Source: Burkholderiales bacterium
GTDB lineage: Bacteria > Pseudomonadota > Gammaproteobacteria > Burkholderiales > Nitrosomonadaceae
Length of the DNA stretch: 64,000 nt
Reading direction: 5' to 3'
Assembly (NCBI GenBank): GCA_024235735.1
Contig: JACKLU010000011.1
Span: 1 to 64,000 of the forward strand
Made by a program: the position numbers and the translations under genes. Positions 43,201 through 52,083 of the stretch are shown piece after piece (position 1 is the first letter of the stretch; the number at the start of each line of letters is the position of its first letter). The notes under the pieces were generated by a model, which searched no databases, was not told the DNA's origin, and saw nothing but the letters and a program-made list of their open reading frames with translations.

Positions 43201-43426
43201 CGCGGTCGAACGCGTCAGGCCGAAAATCATGACTGTCGTCGCAATCATTGCGGGACTGCTGCCCATCATGTGGAGCACGGGCACCGGATCGGAAGTCATG
43301 CGGCGCATCGCCGCGCCCATGGTCGGCGGCATGCTGTCATCCACCCTGCTGACGTTGATCGTCATTCCCGCGCTTTACGCACTGATCAAGGAATGGCAGC
43401 TGCGCAGACAATACAGCATGGCATAA
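40298..43426 (+). CDS. cusA: CusA-like heavy-metal RND efflux pump
   Basis: The 1042-aa proton-driven inner-membrane transporter is part of the CusCBA tripartite pump. Start ATG is 1 bp after the cusB stop. Hallmarks: LNRVIEWSARNSFLVLLATV, PLDAIPDLSDVQIIIYTEYP, WVYQYVVQSARHTLEELRTI, twelve predicted helices, and the HME-RND TM4 stretch GIAIAIGTMVDAAIVMIENA with the proton-relay acidic residues. Resemblance to CusA/SilA (monovalent Cu/Ag) is supported by the CusF-like domain of its adaptor; CzcA-type divalent specificity is less likely. The methionine relay could not be aligned by eye. Confidence 0.93.
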   Translation: MLNRVIEWSARNSFLVLLATVTLIAMSIYAVMRTPLDAIPDLSDVQIIIYTEYPGQAPQVVEDQITYPLSTAMLAVPKSKVVRGLSVFGASFIYVIFEDGTDIYWARTRVLEYLNFASGQMPAGVTPTLGPDATGVGWVYQYVVQSARHTLEELRTIQDWFVRYQLTKTQGVAEIASVGGFVKTYQVTIEPHKLQSYGIPITRVAEVIRASNRDVGGRIIEMAETEYILRGRGYLRGIADIENLVLKANAGTPVLVRDVAHVELAPDERRGIIELNGEGEAVSGIAVARYGQNALEVIDNLKHKIAEISSGLPDGVSLRAAYDRSDLINRAIDNLKQVLLEESFIVALVCIIFLMHVRSALVAIIMLPVGMLIAMGAMHLMDINSNIMSLGGIAIAIGTMVDAAIVMIENAHKHLERAGPDASRAQLVIDACREVGPALFFSLLIITVSFLPVFTLEAQEGRMFAPLAYTKTFAMAGAALLSITLVPVLMLLFIRGKITPENKNPVNRMLIGLYRPVIAWVMRWKKLTIATAVFALIASIYPALKLGGEFMPTLNEGSLLYMPITLPAISVTQAAELLQTQNRIIKSFPEVESVLGKAGRANTATDPAPLEMFETIINLKPEHEWRDGMTVDTLIAEMDAALQIPGVNNAWTMPIKNRIDMLATGIRTPIGIKVFGNDLEEIEQLAKRIESVIKTVPGTTSAYAERSTGGYYLDIEPDRLALARYGLGINDFLDIISLALGGEMLTTTVEGRERFSVNIRYPRELRQDPQAIATHVLMPLPDGGVVPLGQVANIRTVKAPPGIRTENALLSVYIFVDIRDRDIDSYVMAAQKAVDEQVKFPPGYYATWSGQFEYMQRAKEKLKLVIPLTLTLIFLLLYLNFRRLTETLIVMLSVPFALVGGVWLMWLLDYNLSVAAGVGFIALIGVAAETGVIMLVYLDQAWKKIKAQCAISGEKPSLANLYAAVMEGAVERVRPKIMTVVAIIAGLLPIMWSTGTGSEVMRRIAAPMVGGMLSSTLLTLIVIPALYALIKEWQLRRQYSMA

Positions 43427-43610
43427 CGATGAGTCATCGCAGGCGATAATCCATTCGCACATGATCTCGACCGGCATTACCGGAGCGAACGGCTTGTTCT
43501 CCAAATGTGAAACAGCTAAATACCGCAGATCGAAGCCGGAAAATTTGATTTCACACATTACGTGATAGACTGTTCCGTCAAGCGGAAGAAATCCAGTTTT
43601 CCTGTCGACC

Positions 43611-44972
43611 ATGAAACAAAAACCGTTTAACGCCAATATTGATTCCCGGGCCGCGCTATCCACAGCCCGGCTTACACACCGGAAAATTCTGGTCCGGCTG
43701 TTTCTCGGCTGGCTGTTCCTTTGCATTGTAATCGGAGGCGCGATTTTATGGTCAGAAGTGCACCGCTTTCAGCGGTTCTCCCATCAGCTGGCTTTACATG
43801 AGTCAGCCATACTCAGCGATAAATTCATTTATGATCTGGCGCACCTCGATACAGCCTCGCAGCAGCATCTGACCAATCTCGCGCAGCAACTTGTGCGGCA
43901 GAATTTCCTCATCGTTGAGCTGTATGATCTCGACCAGCAGCTCAGAGTGGAGGCAGTTCGAGCGGGTGCAGAAGCGACAGAAAACTGGATTGGGCAGCAT
44001 CGTCATCGGTTCCCGCAGCGAGGTGAATTTACGCACGAATTTCACTTTAAGGACGGAAAATTATTCATTGTCGTTCTCGTACCGATAAAAGACAGTGGAA
44101 TAACACCGGCAGGAACGATGGGGTATTTTGAAGGCATCTACCAGGTTGACGAAGAAACCTTGGAAACGATCAAGTCTGACCTGATCCGCACGTTGTTATT
44201 TGTTTCCATCAGTATCACATTTACCACGTTATTGATGTATCCCGTCATCATGACGCTCAATCGAGGATTGATCCGCTTAGCCAACGATCTCCTGATGGGG
44301 AATCTGGAGTTAATGAATGTCTTGGGATGCGCCATTGCGGAACGCGATTCAGATACCAATACCCACAATTACAGAGTAACCTACTACGCGCTGCGGCTGG
44401 GTGAAGCGATCGGCTTGCCGCGTAATGAAATACGCAATCTGATCATGGGCGCTTTTCTGCACGATGTCGGAAAAATCGGCATACGCGATCCGATTTTACT
44501 CAAGCCCGGGAAACTGACGCCACAGGAATTTGCAATCATGAAAACACACGTGCCGCTCGGAGTGGACATTCTGGAACAATCCAGCTGGATCAGCGGCGCA
44601 CGGGATGTGGTCGAGTTTCACCATGAGAAATACGATGGCAGCGGCTATCCGAAAGGAGTTGAAGGTGACGCGATTCCATTGAGTGCGCGTATATTCGCTA
44701 TCGCAGATGTATTTGACGCGCTGACTTCTGAGCGTCCCTACAAAAAATCATGGCCGATGAATGAGGCGATCAATCATATCGCGCAGAAAAGCAGCCAGCA
44801 CTTTGATCCACGACTGGTGGATGTCTTTATAAAAATCGCACCCGCACTCTTCCATGAGCTGCGCAGTATGGAAGAATCGCAAATGGTCGCTATGATACAA
44901 CACTGTATTGCCCGCCATTTTCTGATCACAATGGTTGATCACCCAGCGACCAAACACGCCGCACGTCTTTAA
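43611..44972 (+). CDS. Membrane-bound HD-GYP domain protein (putative cyclic-di-GMP phosphodiesterase)
   Basis: The 453-aa protein has TM1 (LVRLFLGWLFLCIVIGGAIL), a periplasmic sensor region of about 150 residues, TM2 (LLFVSISITFTTLLMYPVIM), then an HD-GYP domain: FLHDVGKIGIRDPILLKPGK, HHEKYDGSGYPKGVEGDAIP, ADVFDALTSERPYKK. The GYP triad is intact, so phosphodiesterase activity on c-di-GMP is plausible. No REC or GGDEF domain. A strong terminator follows its stop. It stands alone between the efflux operon and an M23-like gene. Confidence 0.9.
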   Translation: MKQKPFNANIDSRAALSTARLTHRKILVRLFLGWLFLCIVIGGAILWSEVHRFQRFSHQLALHESAILSDKFIYDLAHLDTASQQHLTNLAQQLVRQNFLIVELYDLDQQLRVEAVRAGAEATENWIGQHRHRFPQRGEFTHEFHFKDGKLFIVVLVPIKDSGITPAGTMGYFEGIYQVDEETLETIKSDLIRTLLFVSISITFTTLLMYPVIMTLNRGLIRLANDLLMGNLELMNVLGCAIAERDSDTNTHNYRVTYYALRLGEAIGLPRNEIRNLIMGAFLHDVGKIGIRDPILLKPGKLTPQEFAIMKTHVPLGVDILEQSSWISGARDVVEFHHEKYDGSGYPKGVEGDAIPLSARIFAIADVFDALTSERPYKKSWPMNEAINHIAQKSSQHFDPRLVDVFIKIAPALFHELRSMEESQMVAMIQHCIARHFLITMVDHPATKHAARL

Positions 44973-45008
44973 CAGGATGTTGAATCAGATTCCCGTGATA
45001 TGATTCCG

Positions 45009-45042
45009 ACCGCATAGACGAAACGTCATGCGGTGGTTTTTA
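45009..45042 (+). terminator. Rho-independent terminator after the HD-GYP gene
   Basis: ACCGCAT / ATGCGGT form an outer stem with an inner GACG-AAA-CGTC stem, followed by GGTTTTTA. It lies 37 bp past the stop codon. Confidence 0.8.
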
Positions 45043-45214
45043 TCACAGCCTCCTTTTGCGAACGCACGTATATTTTCCAGAATATTTCTGTACGGAAACA
45101 CCCTGATCTATTTCCCCTGCCAATGTGATCAAGCTGCTCCGGAATACACTCAACAGCCGGAACGATAGCATCGGTCAGAAGTATGTCATTTCAATTCGCT
45201 TTCAGGAGGCAACC

Positions 45215-47152
45215 ATGATGAAAAGCAGATCAATATCCCCTGTTCTTCGTAAAAGTCTACTACTTATCATCGCTGGCATCGCGTTTGTCGCACTGCATCC
45301 CGTGTCCGCCCAGGAAACCATCACGTTTCCTTCGCGATCGTCCGATCTGGCCAACGACAGCTACTGGACTGTCAGCGAGTTCGGCGAAGGCTGCTGCACA
45401 ATCGACTTCAATATCCGGCGCTGGGATGGCGACAGCTGGAATAAAGGCACCGGATCAGCCACCAACAATCAGGACTATGACTGGAATACACCGCTGTACG
45501 CGCCGGCAAATGGTGTGATCGCGAGCTGCTGGCGTAATTTCCCGGATGATCCGCAGCCGGGTGTCAATCCACCCAACAACGCTATTTTCACCGGTGGCAA
45601 TCATGCCGTGATTATTACCAACCAGGACAATGCCATTTCGATAGCCCACTTGAAATCGGGATCCATGCCGGCAAATCTCTGTCCACCGGATAACGGCAAC
45701 GGACAAAACTATCCCGCCACCATCGCCAAAGAAGGCGCATGGCGCGTCGCCGCCTATATCCAACCGGAAGACCGGCCACGCGTCACCGAAGGCGATTTTA
45801 TCGGCAGAGCGGGCAATTCCGGTAATTCAAGCGGCCCGCACCTCCACATGTCGCTCAGCCCAGTCACCGGAACAGACAGCAAAGGCCGCGAAGCACTTGG
45901 ATCGTCCGAAGCAATGCGGTTTCGCCACGCCTGGGGACACCGCTTTGAAGCTGGACAGCAGCACACATCCGATGGCTGGTACCGGCTGCGCGGCGGCGAA
46001 TTCTCGGGAAACCCGGATTGCGCGACCTGGCAGGCGAATTCCCCCGATTGCGGTTTCAAGACGGTGCATCCCTCGCCTTATTTACGCCGCGCGGATGCCG
46101 AAGCCGGCGCCATCAAAGGCGGCGATACGCTGTTCATCTCCGGAAACCGGGCCGTTACCGCAACCATTGCCGCAAGCGATGACACTTTGAAGCTGATCGG
46201 CTGGGATCTGGTCGGCGTTGACGCGATAGTCCGCAAGGGCGATATCACAGCGGGTGCGATCAAGGACGTCAAACTGTCAGAACCGACAGACGGCTACGTG
46301 CTTGCCGCCGTGCGTCAGTCAAACGACCTGCTGAAAATGATCGCCTACAAAGTGACGGTGACCGGCGGCTTTCAGCGCGTGCATGATCTTTCCGCAGGCA
46401 AAATCAGTGCGTTGTCCATGGTCACCACCGGCAGCGGAGACAAAAAGGCCATGACGGCAGTGCGCGATCAGGCGGGTAATCTCAAGGTGATCGCCTGGGA
46501 TATCGATGTCGCAAACGATGGCACTGCCAAGGTTGTCCGGCTTGGCGACATCTCCGCCGGCGCTGTTTCCGCAGTTTCCATCGCGCGCGCCAGGAATTTC
46601 GACGGTGTTTTTGTGGGTGTCCGTGACAGCGCGGGTGACTTGAAAGTCATACCGTACAAAATGTCAGCGGACGGTAAAACCCTGACCCGCGGCGACGCAG
46701 CGCAGGCTGGCGCTGTTGGCAGCGTAATCGCCGTTGCGCCGCTGGCGAAAGGCGTTGCCACCGCAGTGCGTGACAGCGACGGGAACCTGAGAGTGATCAC
46801 CTGGTCGTCCAATGCAAACGGCGATATCGGCTCGCGCCGCGACACCGGCCTTGCCGGCAAGGTCAGCGAAATCAGCCTCCTGACCGCGCCACACGGCGAC
46901 TCAAATCTGACGACTGTCGTGCGTAACGCCGAGGGTGATTTGATGCTCATCGGCTGGGCAGTCAATGATACCGGCACAAATCTGAGGCGCCTGGGTTCTT
47001 CGAAAGCGGGCAAGGCATCGCGGATTTCAGCAGATGTCGTTTCCCGTTCATATCCCGGACTCGATCCGCGCGATATGATTCTGACAGGCGTCAGAACCGC
47101 ATCCGGCGATTTGAAACTTATTACGTGGGATACGAATCTGGTCAATCCGTAA
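45215..47152 (+). CDS. Secreted M23-like (LytM fold) protein with seven C-terminal repeats
   Basis: The start ATG follows a consensus AGGAGG (45203-45208). A signal peptide (LLLIIAGIAFVALHPVSAQ) is followed by an M23-like domain: YDWNTPLYAPANGVIAS, HAVIITNQDNAISIAHLKSG, then GRAGNSGNSSGPHLHMSLS with the HLH motif. The usual first zinc ligand (His of HxxxD) is replaced in the stretch ATNNQDYDW, so hydrolytic activity is doubtful. From about residue 300, seven repeats of about 50 aa (AVRDQAGNLKVIAWDID, GVRDSAGDLKVIPYKMS, AVRDSDGNLRVITWSSN, GVRTASGDLKLITWDTN) suggest a seven-bladed propeller. 645 aa. Function unknown; a surface-exposed or periplasmic binding protein is likely. Confidence 0.75.
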   Translation: MMKSRSISPVLRKSLLLIIAGIAFVALHPVSAQETITFPSRSSDLANDSYWTVSEFGEGCCTIDFNIRRWDGDSWNKGTGSATNNQDYDWNTPLYAPANGVIASCWRNFPDDPQPGVNPPNNAIFTGGNHAVIITNQDNAISIAHLKSGSMPANLCPPDNGNGQNYPATIAKEGAWRVAAYIQPEDRPRVTEGDFIGRAGNSGNSSGPHLHMSLSPVTGTDSKGREALGSSEAMRFRHAWGHRFEAGQQHTSDGWYRLRGGEFSGNPDCATWQANSPDCGFKTVHPSPYLRRADAEAGAIKGGDTLFISGNRAVTATIAASDDTLKLIGWDLVGVDAIVRKGDITAGAIKDVKLSEPTDGYVLAAVRQSNDLLKMIAYKVTVTGGFQRVHDLSAGKISALSMVTTGSGDKKAMTAVRDQAGNLKVIAWDIDVANDGTAKVVRLGDISAGAVSAVSIARARNFDGVFVGVRDSAGDLKVIPYKMSADGKTLTRGDAAQAGAVGSVIAVAPLAKGVATAVRDSDGNLRVITWSSNANGDIGSRRDTGLAGKVSEISLLTAPHGDSNLTTVVRNAEGDLMLIGWAVNDTGTNLRRLGSSKAGKASRISADVVSRSYPGLDPRDMILTGVRTASGDLKLITWDTNLVNP

Positions 47153-47183
47153 AAATTTCCGACTCATTCAGATTCAATAGCAC

Positions 47184-47260
47184 GGTAGGATGTACCGACG
47201 TTAGGAGGCGCGTCAATTGTGAATGATGCGCTTCACTGCGTTCAGCACATCCTACGGCCC
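47184..47260. repeat. Dispersed repeat, copy 2
   Basis: This is the same sequence family as 10692-10752. GTAGGATGT at one end and ACATCCTAC at the other form long inverted ends, so the unit is itself a hairpin. Confidence 0.7.
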
Positions 47261-47371
47261 TACGGCCCTTGACAACCCATACAGTTATTGGATACCACTT
47301 TCAGTTAGCGCAGTTCCCCCCCTGAATTTGCAAACAGCGAAATTCCAGCTTGCCCGGTTCTTTTCGACAGC

Positions 47372-48721
47372 TCACCCTAATCGTTCGATTTTAGCGCTTG
47401 CTGTTTCGATATGGCATTCAAGCGCGGCGATGCAGGGTTCGAATCGGCGGCTGAATCCGGTATTTACAGTAATCCTGGAAAGGAATCTGCGTGCGAGTTG
47501 CTCTGCAAACCGCCAGGTTTCATTGGTTACGCTAGCGCGAATATTCGCTTCTGAAAGCGTATCGGGTAATCCGCCGCCACTGCGGGGTGCAAAAGCCATC
47601 GATGTCATGTCGTACGCCGGCGCAATGGCGTAAGGTCGTCCATCCTCGGAAGTAAATGACAGGTTACCGTTGTGCATATCAGTGTTGCCGATCAATATGC
47701 CGAAAGCCCACAGCAAATCCACCTGATCCAACGCTTCCGCGCAGATCGCACGGATCTCGCGGCTGGCAAGACGGCGCGCAATGACAGGCCAGTCACCAGC
47801 CCCCATTCCGATGAATTCGGCGTCCAGCGCAGCCATGGAAAGCAACGCACGCCGCCCCAGACTACCGATGCGATCAAAACGCTCAACTTCAAGGAAACGT
47901 TGACCACTGTGATCGACTATTCGCGTTTTAGCGGCAAGAATACCGGCGTCACGCAGCGTATCCAGCGCGATATGCTCGACCAGCAACAAATCGCGCCAGC
48001 GTTCGCTGACAGGATTCTGTTCCAGTTCACTAAACTTCACAAGAACATGCCGAGGACCATCGGATGTCATGGCATAGGCGGTGAACTTGGGTTGCTCGCC
48101 TCCGGCTGACGATCCAGGCATTCCTCCTCGGACCGCTTCCAGTGCCAGCCGCGCATATTTTCCGGTTTTGTGTTCTTCCGGAATTGGATCAACGACGGGC
48201 GCGTTAAGAAAACGATCCCGCGCATGATCACCCAATAACAGATTCCCGACCACATCATGGCCATGCGCAAGCAGCGCACGCAGAACATGCGCATCGGCCC
48301 AGTATTTGGGATTCTCCGGAAGACCCAGTTCGACACCATAGCGAGCAGCATAGGCCCGTCCAAGATACCCTTGAGGGCGCATATCGAACAACCACCATGG
48401 CAGGCCGTCGCTATGCAAAGTTTTGCCGTCGTCCTGGCGCATAACGAATCCTTCCCGACGCACCGCAATCAATATTCCCAATTGTTGTATCCGTCCTTCC
48501 GCATCGACCCGGTAAACCGGAATGTCCGGCAGATCGCGCTTATTATCGCGCAGTGCGTATTGAATAGATCGAGCAGCGCCAATTCGTACGATCTCATCAC
48601 CAAGTTCACTCAGCGCACGCGAGATAGTCGGCTGACTAACTTCAATTATTTCATATAATTGACTTGCAGATAACGGCCCGCCAGATAACTGCATTCGAAT
48701 AATTTCGGCGTATGATGGCAT
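47372..48721 (-). CDS. yjjJ: HipA-family kinase YjjJ with N-terminal winged-helix domain
   Basis: The 449-aa protein begins with a winged helix (GPLSASQLYEIIEVSQPTIS, RALSELGDEIVRIGAARSIQ), followed by the HipA-like region DGLPWWLFDMRPQGYLGRAY, GNLLLGDHARDRF, SSAGGEQPKFTAY (P-loop-like) and the kinase catalytic/metal stretch FGILIGNTDMHNGNLSF with PAYDMTSMAF. This is the YjjJ layout, in which HTH and kinase are in one chain and no separate HipB exists. HipA proteins phosphorylate tRNA synthetases; the target of YjjJ here is unknown. Monocistronic. Confidence 0.9.
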   Translation of the reverse strand: MPSYAEIIRMQLSGGPLSASQLYEIIEVSQPTISRALSELGDEIVRIGAARSIQYALRDNKRDLPDIPVYRVDAEGRIQQLGILIAVRREGFVMRQDDGKTLHSDGLPWWLFDMRPQGYLGRAYAARYGVELGLPENPKYWADAHVLRALLAHGHDVVGNLLLGDHARDRFLNAPVVDPIPEEHKTGKYARLALEAVRGGMPGSSAGGEQPKFTAYAMTSDGPRHVLVKFSELEQNPVSERWRDLLLVEHIALDTLRDAGILAAKTRIVDHSGQRFLEVERFDRIGSLGRRALLSMAALDAEFIGMGAGDWPVIARRLASREIRAICAEALDQVDLLWAFGILIGNTDMHNGNLSFTSEDGRPYAIAPAYDMTSMAFAPRSGGGLPDTLSEANIRASVTNETWRFAEQLARRFLSRITVNTGFSRRFEPCIAALECHIETASAKIERLG

Positions 48722-49199
48722 TAATATGAATTAATATTTGAATAAATTAATGAATAGATATTATAGATAAAAATGAAAACCATGCCAAAAATTCTGCATG
48801 AAAAATTCACCCGTTAGCCACCCTCAGTCACTGTCCCGGGAAAAATTTTCGCCTTGCGACGATACATTCATCATCAATTTCACCATTGCAAAACCGTCTT
48901 GCTGAATACCTCGCGCACAATAAGGATCAGATCATTTATCGTGCATGTCGTATCAGGTGTCACTTCATTCTTTCAAGCCGCTTTCTCCGTCTGCAGTCAG
49001 AGATACAGGCCACTTATTTCACACCGGCACCAGCATAGGATGAACCTTATGATTACATCCATGTCTATAAGCCATAATTTATATACAAGGAATCAAAGCT
49101 GATGAGATAAAACAATCCATGCCGCCAAATGATGACAGAAATCCAGGTCAATCCAATTGAGTGCAACATAACCTAAACTTCTTTGTAAAGGTGATGAAA
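48722..49199. other. Gene-free stretch between yjjJ and ctaG
   Basis: AT-rich near yjjJ with TTAATATGAATTAATATTTG just upstream of its start, a plausible promoter/operator. An 82-residue frame at 48854-49102 has no recognisable features and is probably not coding. Confidence 0.4.
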
Positions 49200-49763
49200 A
49201 TGATAAACGACAGCAACCATGAAACAACGATCGAGAGCGTGGCTGAGGATAATTCAACGATACTGAAAAAGCTGTTTTTCTTCAGCATGATCATGTTTGG
49301 TTTCAGTTATGCGATGGTTCCAATGTATGAAAAGATCTGCGAAGTGACTGGCATTCGCCAGCCCGTGGCAAATTTGGACGCGGTGACTCAGGAAACCCGT
49401 GCGCCAGACATGACGCGGGAGATTGCAGTAGAGTTCGACGCCAATATCCACAGCGCCGCTTTACAGTTCAAGCCATTACAATCCAGCATCAAAACACACC
49501 CTGGGGAGTATACGGAAATCATCTATGAAGTCAGAAACAACGCAAATGTTGCCATTACCGGTCAGGCAATACCCAGTTACAGTCCGCGTAACCTGGAAAA
49601 ATATTTGAAAAAAATCGAATGCTTCTGCTTTACCAAACAAGTCATCGAGCCGGGTGAAGTTAAACAGATGCCGGTTAAGTTCGCCATCGACCCCCAATTC
49701 CCTGCCGACATCAACACTGTAACCATTTCCTATACATTCTTTGTCGTGGAATCGGATAGTTAA
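49200..49763 (+). CDS. ctaG: Cytochrome c oxidase assembly protein CtaG/Cox11
   Basis: This copper chaperone delivers Cu to the CuB site of haem-copper oxidases. The 187-aa protein has one N-terminal membrane helix (KLFFFSMIMFGFSYAMVPMY) and a periplasmic Cox11 domain with KICEVTGI, GQAIPSYSPRNLEKYLKKIE, the copper-binding CFCF, then EPGEVKQMPVKFAIDP and TVTISYTFF. I chose the ATG after AAAGGTG; 49194 is a close alternative. No oxidase subunit genes flank it, so it is detached from any cox operon in this window. A strong terminator follows. Confidence 0.93.
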   Translation: MINDSNHETTIESVAEDNSTILKKLFFFSMIMFGFSYAMVPMYEKICEVTGIRQPVANLDAVTQETRAPDMTREIAVEFDANIHSAALQFKPLQSSIKTHPGEYTEIIYEVRNNANVAITGQAIPSYSPRNLEKYLKKIECFCFTKQVIEPGEVKQMPVKFAIDPQFPADINTVTISYTFFVVESDS

Positions 49764-49811
49764 GCAAGATAGAGGGAATGCTCAAGCAGATTATCTGCGC
49801 TCAATCCGGCC

Positions 49812-49845
49812 CGCGCCGTCTGTAGAGACGGCGCGAGCTTTTTTA
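49812..49845 (+). terminator. Rho-independent terminator of ctaG
   Basis: CGCGCCGTCT - GTAG - AGACGGCGCG (perfect 10-bp stem), then AGCTTTTTTAT. Confidence 0.92.
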
Positions 49846-49929
49846 TCGGGTGCACACATACCCATACAGACCGCACCTGACTCCGGCTTTGCGGATTGAC
49901 AAAAATGGCGGTGACTTCATCACGCAGCA

Positions 49930-51054
49930 TCAACCTGCAAAAGGTACGGCCCTGATCAAGTAAGCGTGGACATCAAGGCTGTCACGGCGGAGTTTCAGCC
50001 CCGGCGTATTCCATTGCGCTACCCAATCCGGCGGACAAGGCAGTTGTACCGTTTCCCAGACTTCAGCTTTGAGACCCACGCGCAACAACATGTCTTCTAT
50101 CGTCTGCCGTGTAAAAAAACGGACATGGGTGTAGCAGTGAATGCCTGCGGGCGCCCAGTCCCAGCGCCCTTCCAGCAAATCGGCCACCACCGACCAGTGC
50201 CCGACGTTTGGCAAAGACATCACGATAGCACCGGTAGGGCTGAGCAGACTTTTTGCATGTAGCAAGGCCTGCTCGGGATCGACCAGATGCTCCAGCACAT
50301 CCAGAAAACTGATGCCGTCGTAACGGTCCGGAGTTTGCCAGTCAAAAAACGAACCGACCCAAACCTGATCGATACCAGACCTGGCGCGTGCTATCGCCGC
50401 CGCACCGGGTGCAAGTTCCACCAGCTGCGTGAATACATCGGGATGCGCCGCTTTGACTGCCGACAAAAAGCCGCCTTCCCCACCACCGACATCGAGCATT
50501 TTCCGCATGCCAGCAGGCAGCAGCGGCAGGACTTCACGGCGTTCGCAGCCAAAGTAGCCGCTGGCATCGTGTACCCAGGCGCCGGCAACACGAACGGCTT
50601 GCGCCGCACCGGCCAAATAACGTTGCCATCCGGCGCGGCTTGCCAGACCAAATTTGGCGGCATGATCCGCCGCGACAGGGACGGAACGAACAGAGTGCCC
50701 GGCGACAAAACGTTCCATGCCCCGCATCGTTGCGTAACCGGGTGCAGGCATGGGCGCCGGATTTTCCGAATCACAGGCCCAGGCAACATCCACACCCGGA
50801 TCCAAAGCCTTATACAGTCGCGCCAGACAATCCCGGTCAGGTGAAATCCACGGACTTTCGACCCACAACACCAGATCCTGATCGTTGCCGGCGGGTATCG
50901 ACGCCAAGCCTTGGGCGAGCGTCATCCCCGAGACCATCCGCGTCCGGGACGACCACAGACTTTGCAACAAACGCATGCCAAACCGGGCATCCGCCGAATC
51001 AGGCGGCTCCTGGCCGAGAACTACGGTATCGATGTGTATTGGCTTGGTCATCAT
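49930..51054 (-). CDS. Class I SAM-dependent methyltransferase with N-terminal extension
   Basis: The 374-aa protein has an N-terminal 170 residues (DTVVLGQEPPDSADARFGMR, DLVLWVESPWISPDRDCLAR) that resemble a sugar-nucleotide-transferase-like or glycan-related domain without clear motifs. The SAM-binding Rossmann fold follows: MLDVGGGEGGFLSAVKAAHP (motif I), YDGISFLDVLEHLVDPEQAL, GAIVMSLPNVGHWSVVADLL and HVRFFTRQTIEDMLLRVGL, the UbiG/Methyltransf_11-23 style common in glycan loci. Substrate unknown. Divergent from the DUF455 gene. Confidence 0.85.
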   Translation of the reverse strand: MMTKPIHIDTVVLGQEPPDSADARFGMRLLQSLWSSRTRMVSGMTLAQGLASIPAGNDQDLVLWVESPWISPDRDCLARLYKALDPGVDVAWACDSENPAPMPAPGYATMRGMERFVAGHSVRSVPVAADHAAKFGLASRAGWQRYLAGAAQAVRVAGAWVHDASGYFGCERREVLPLLPAGMRKMLDVGGGEGGFLSAVKAAHPDVFTQLVELAPGAAAIARARSGIDQVWVGSFFDWQTPDRYDGISFLDVLEHLVDPEQALLHAKSLLSPTGAIVMSLPNVGHWSVVADLLEGRWDWAPAGIHCYTHVRFFTRQTIEDMLLRVGLKAEVWETVQLPCPPDWVAQWNTPGLKLRRDSLDVHAYLIRAVPFAG

Positions 51055-51199
51055 ATAAAAAAGATCGTGAAAAATTTAAACAGACTCAAAAAAAACAACA
51101 GTGACAAAATGCATCCGCATGTTTTCGCGGGTGCGATTCTTGTGTCAAAGCCTTATACTGCACGGTTGATTCATCCGGAAATATTTTCCATACGCATCC

Positions 51200-52036
51200 A
51201 TGTTTCCCGCGACCTGTAACCCAACAGAATCTGTTTTCGACGCCGCATATCGCTGCCTGCGGGCGTGTGCGCCGGAAGACAAGGTACGGCTTACCGAATT
51301 ATCCGCAAAACAATGGCGCGATGGCTTGTTATCGCTCGCATCGTCAGGCGTTCCCGAATCCATCGATGAACCCGGGCGTCCGGCCAGGCCCGAGCTTGTT
51401 CTGCCGGGCAATGTGCCCAAGCGGCGACTGGGTACGCAGGCCGGGCTCGCGGCGTTGATTCATGCCGTCACGCATATAGAATTCAATGCGATCAATCTGG
51501 CGTGGGATGCCGTGTACCGGTTTCGCGGATTACCCGAGCCGTTTTACAGCGACTGGGTGCGGGTTGCCCGTGAAGAAGCTTATCATTTCCAGCTCCTGCG
51601 CGCGCGTCTGAACGAACTGGGTCACGATTACGGTGATTTCCCGGCGCATAACGGCTTATGGGAGATGGCGAGGAGAACGGATTTCGACCCCATGGTGCGC
51701 ATGGCGCTCGTGCCGCGTGTACTGGAAGCCAGGGGGCTGGATGTCACGCCCGGCATCATCAAACGCCTGCGCGCCGTACGGGAAGAAAAAACAGCTGGCA
51801 TTCTGGAAATTATTCTGCACGATGAAATCGGGCACGTAAAAATCGGATCGCACTGGTTTAAATATTTCTGCGACCAACGCCACCTTGATAGCGAACAAAC
51901 ATTCCGGAATTTACTCAGTCAGTATTTCTCCGGACAGATGTCCGCACCTTTTTACCGCGAAGCCAGACAAAAAGCCGGATTCACAGTGACAGAACTGGAG
52001 GCGCTGGAATCCATGATTTCATCCGCAGCGAAATAA
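51200..52036 (+). CDS. DUF455 ferritin-like protein
   Basis: The 278-aa protein shows putative diiron ligands in a four-helix bundle: HAVTHIEFNAINLAWDAVYR, VAREEAYHFQLLRARL, LVPRVLEARGLDVTPG, IILHDEIGHVKIGSHWF. These Glu/His pairs match DUF455, an uncharacterised ferritin-like family; in some relatives it is annotated as tRNA-(ms2io6A)-hydroxylase-like. The start ATG (MFPATCNPTESVFDAAY) lacks a strong ribosome-binding site. It is convergent with the cyclase gene, 47 bp apart. Confidence 0.88.
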   Translation: MFPATCNPTESVFDAAYRCLRACAPEDKVRLTELSAKQWRDGLLSLASSGVPESIDEPGRPARPELVLPGNVPKRRLGTQAGLAALIHAVTHIEFNAINLAWDAVYRFRGLPEPFYSDWVRVAREEAYHFQLLRARLNELGHDYGDFPAHNGLWEMARRTDFDPMVRMALVPRVLEARGLDVTPGIIKRLRAVREEKTAGILEIILHDEIGHVKIGSHWFKYFCDQRHLDSEQTFRNLLSQYFSGQMSAPFYREARQKAGFTVTELEALESMISSAAK

Positions 52037-52083
52037 TCTGCATTGACGACAGCACGCAATACATTCCATCCGCCGCAAACGCG

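Noticed and set aside
43337..43612. Minus-strand frame over the gap before the HD-GYP gene (MVDRKTGFLPLDGTVYHVMC ...)
   Set aside because: No family recognised, overlaps the end of cusA for 90 bp, no ribosome-binding site; probably chance.
48854..49102. 82-residue plus-strand frame upstream of ctaG
   Set aside because: His/Ser/Arg-rich composition, no Shine-Dalgarno, no similarity recognised.
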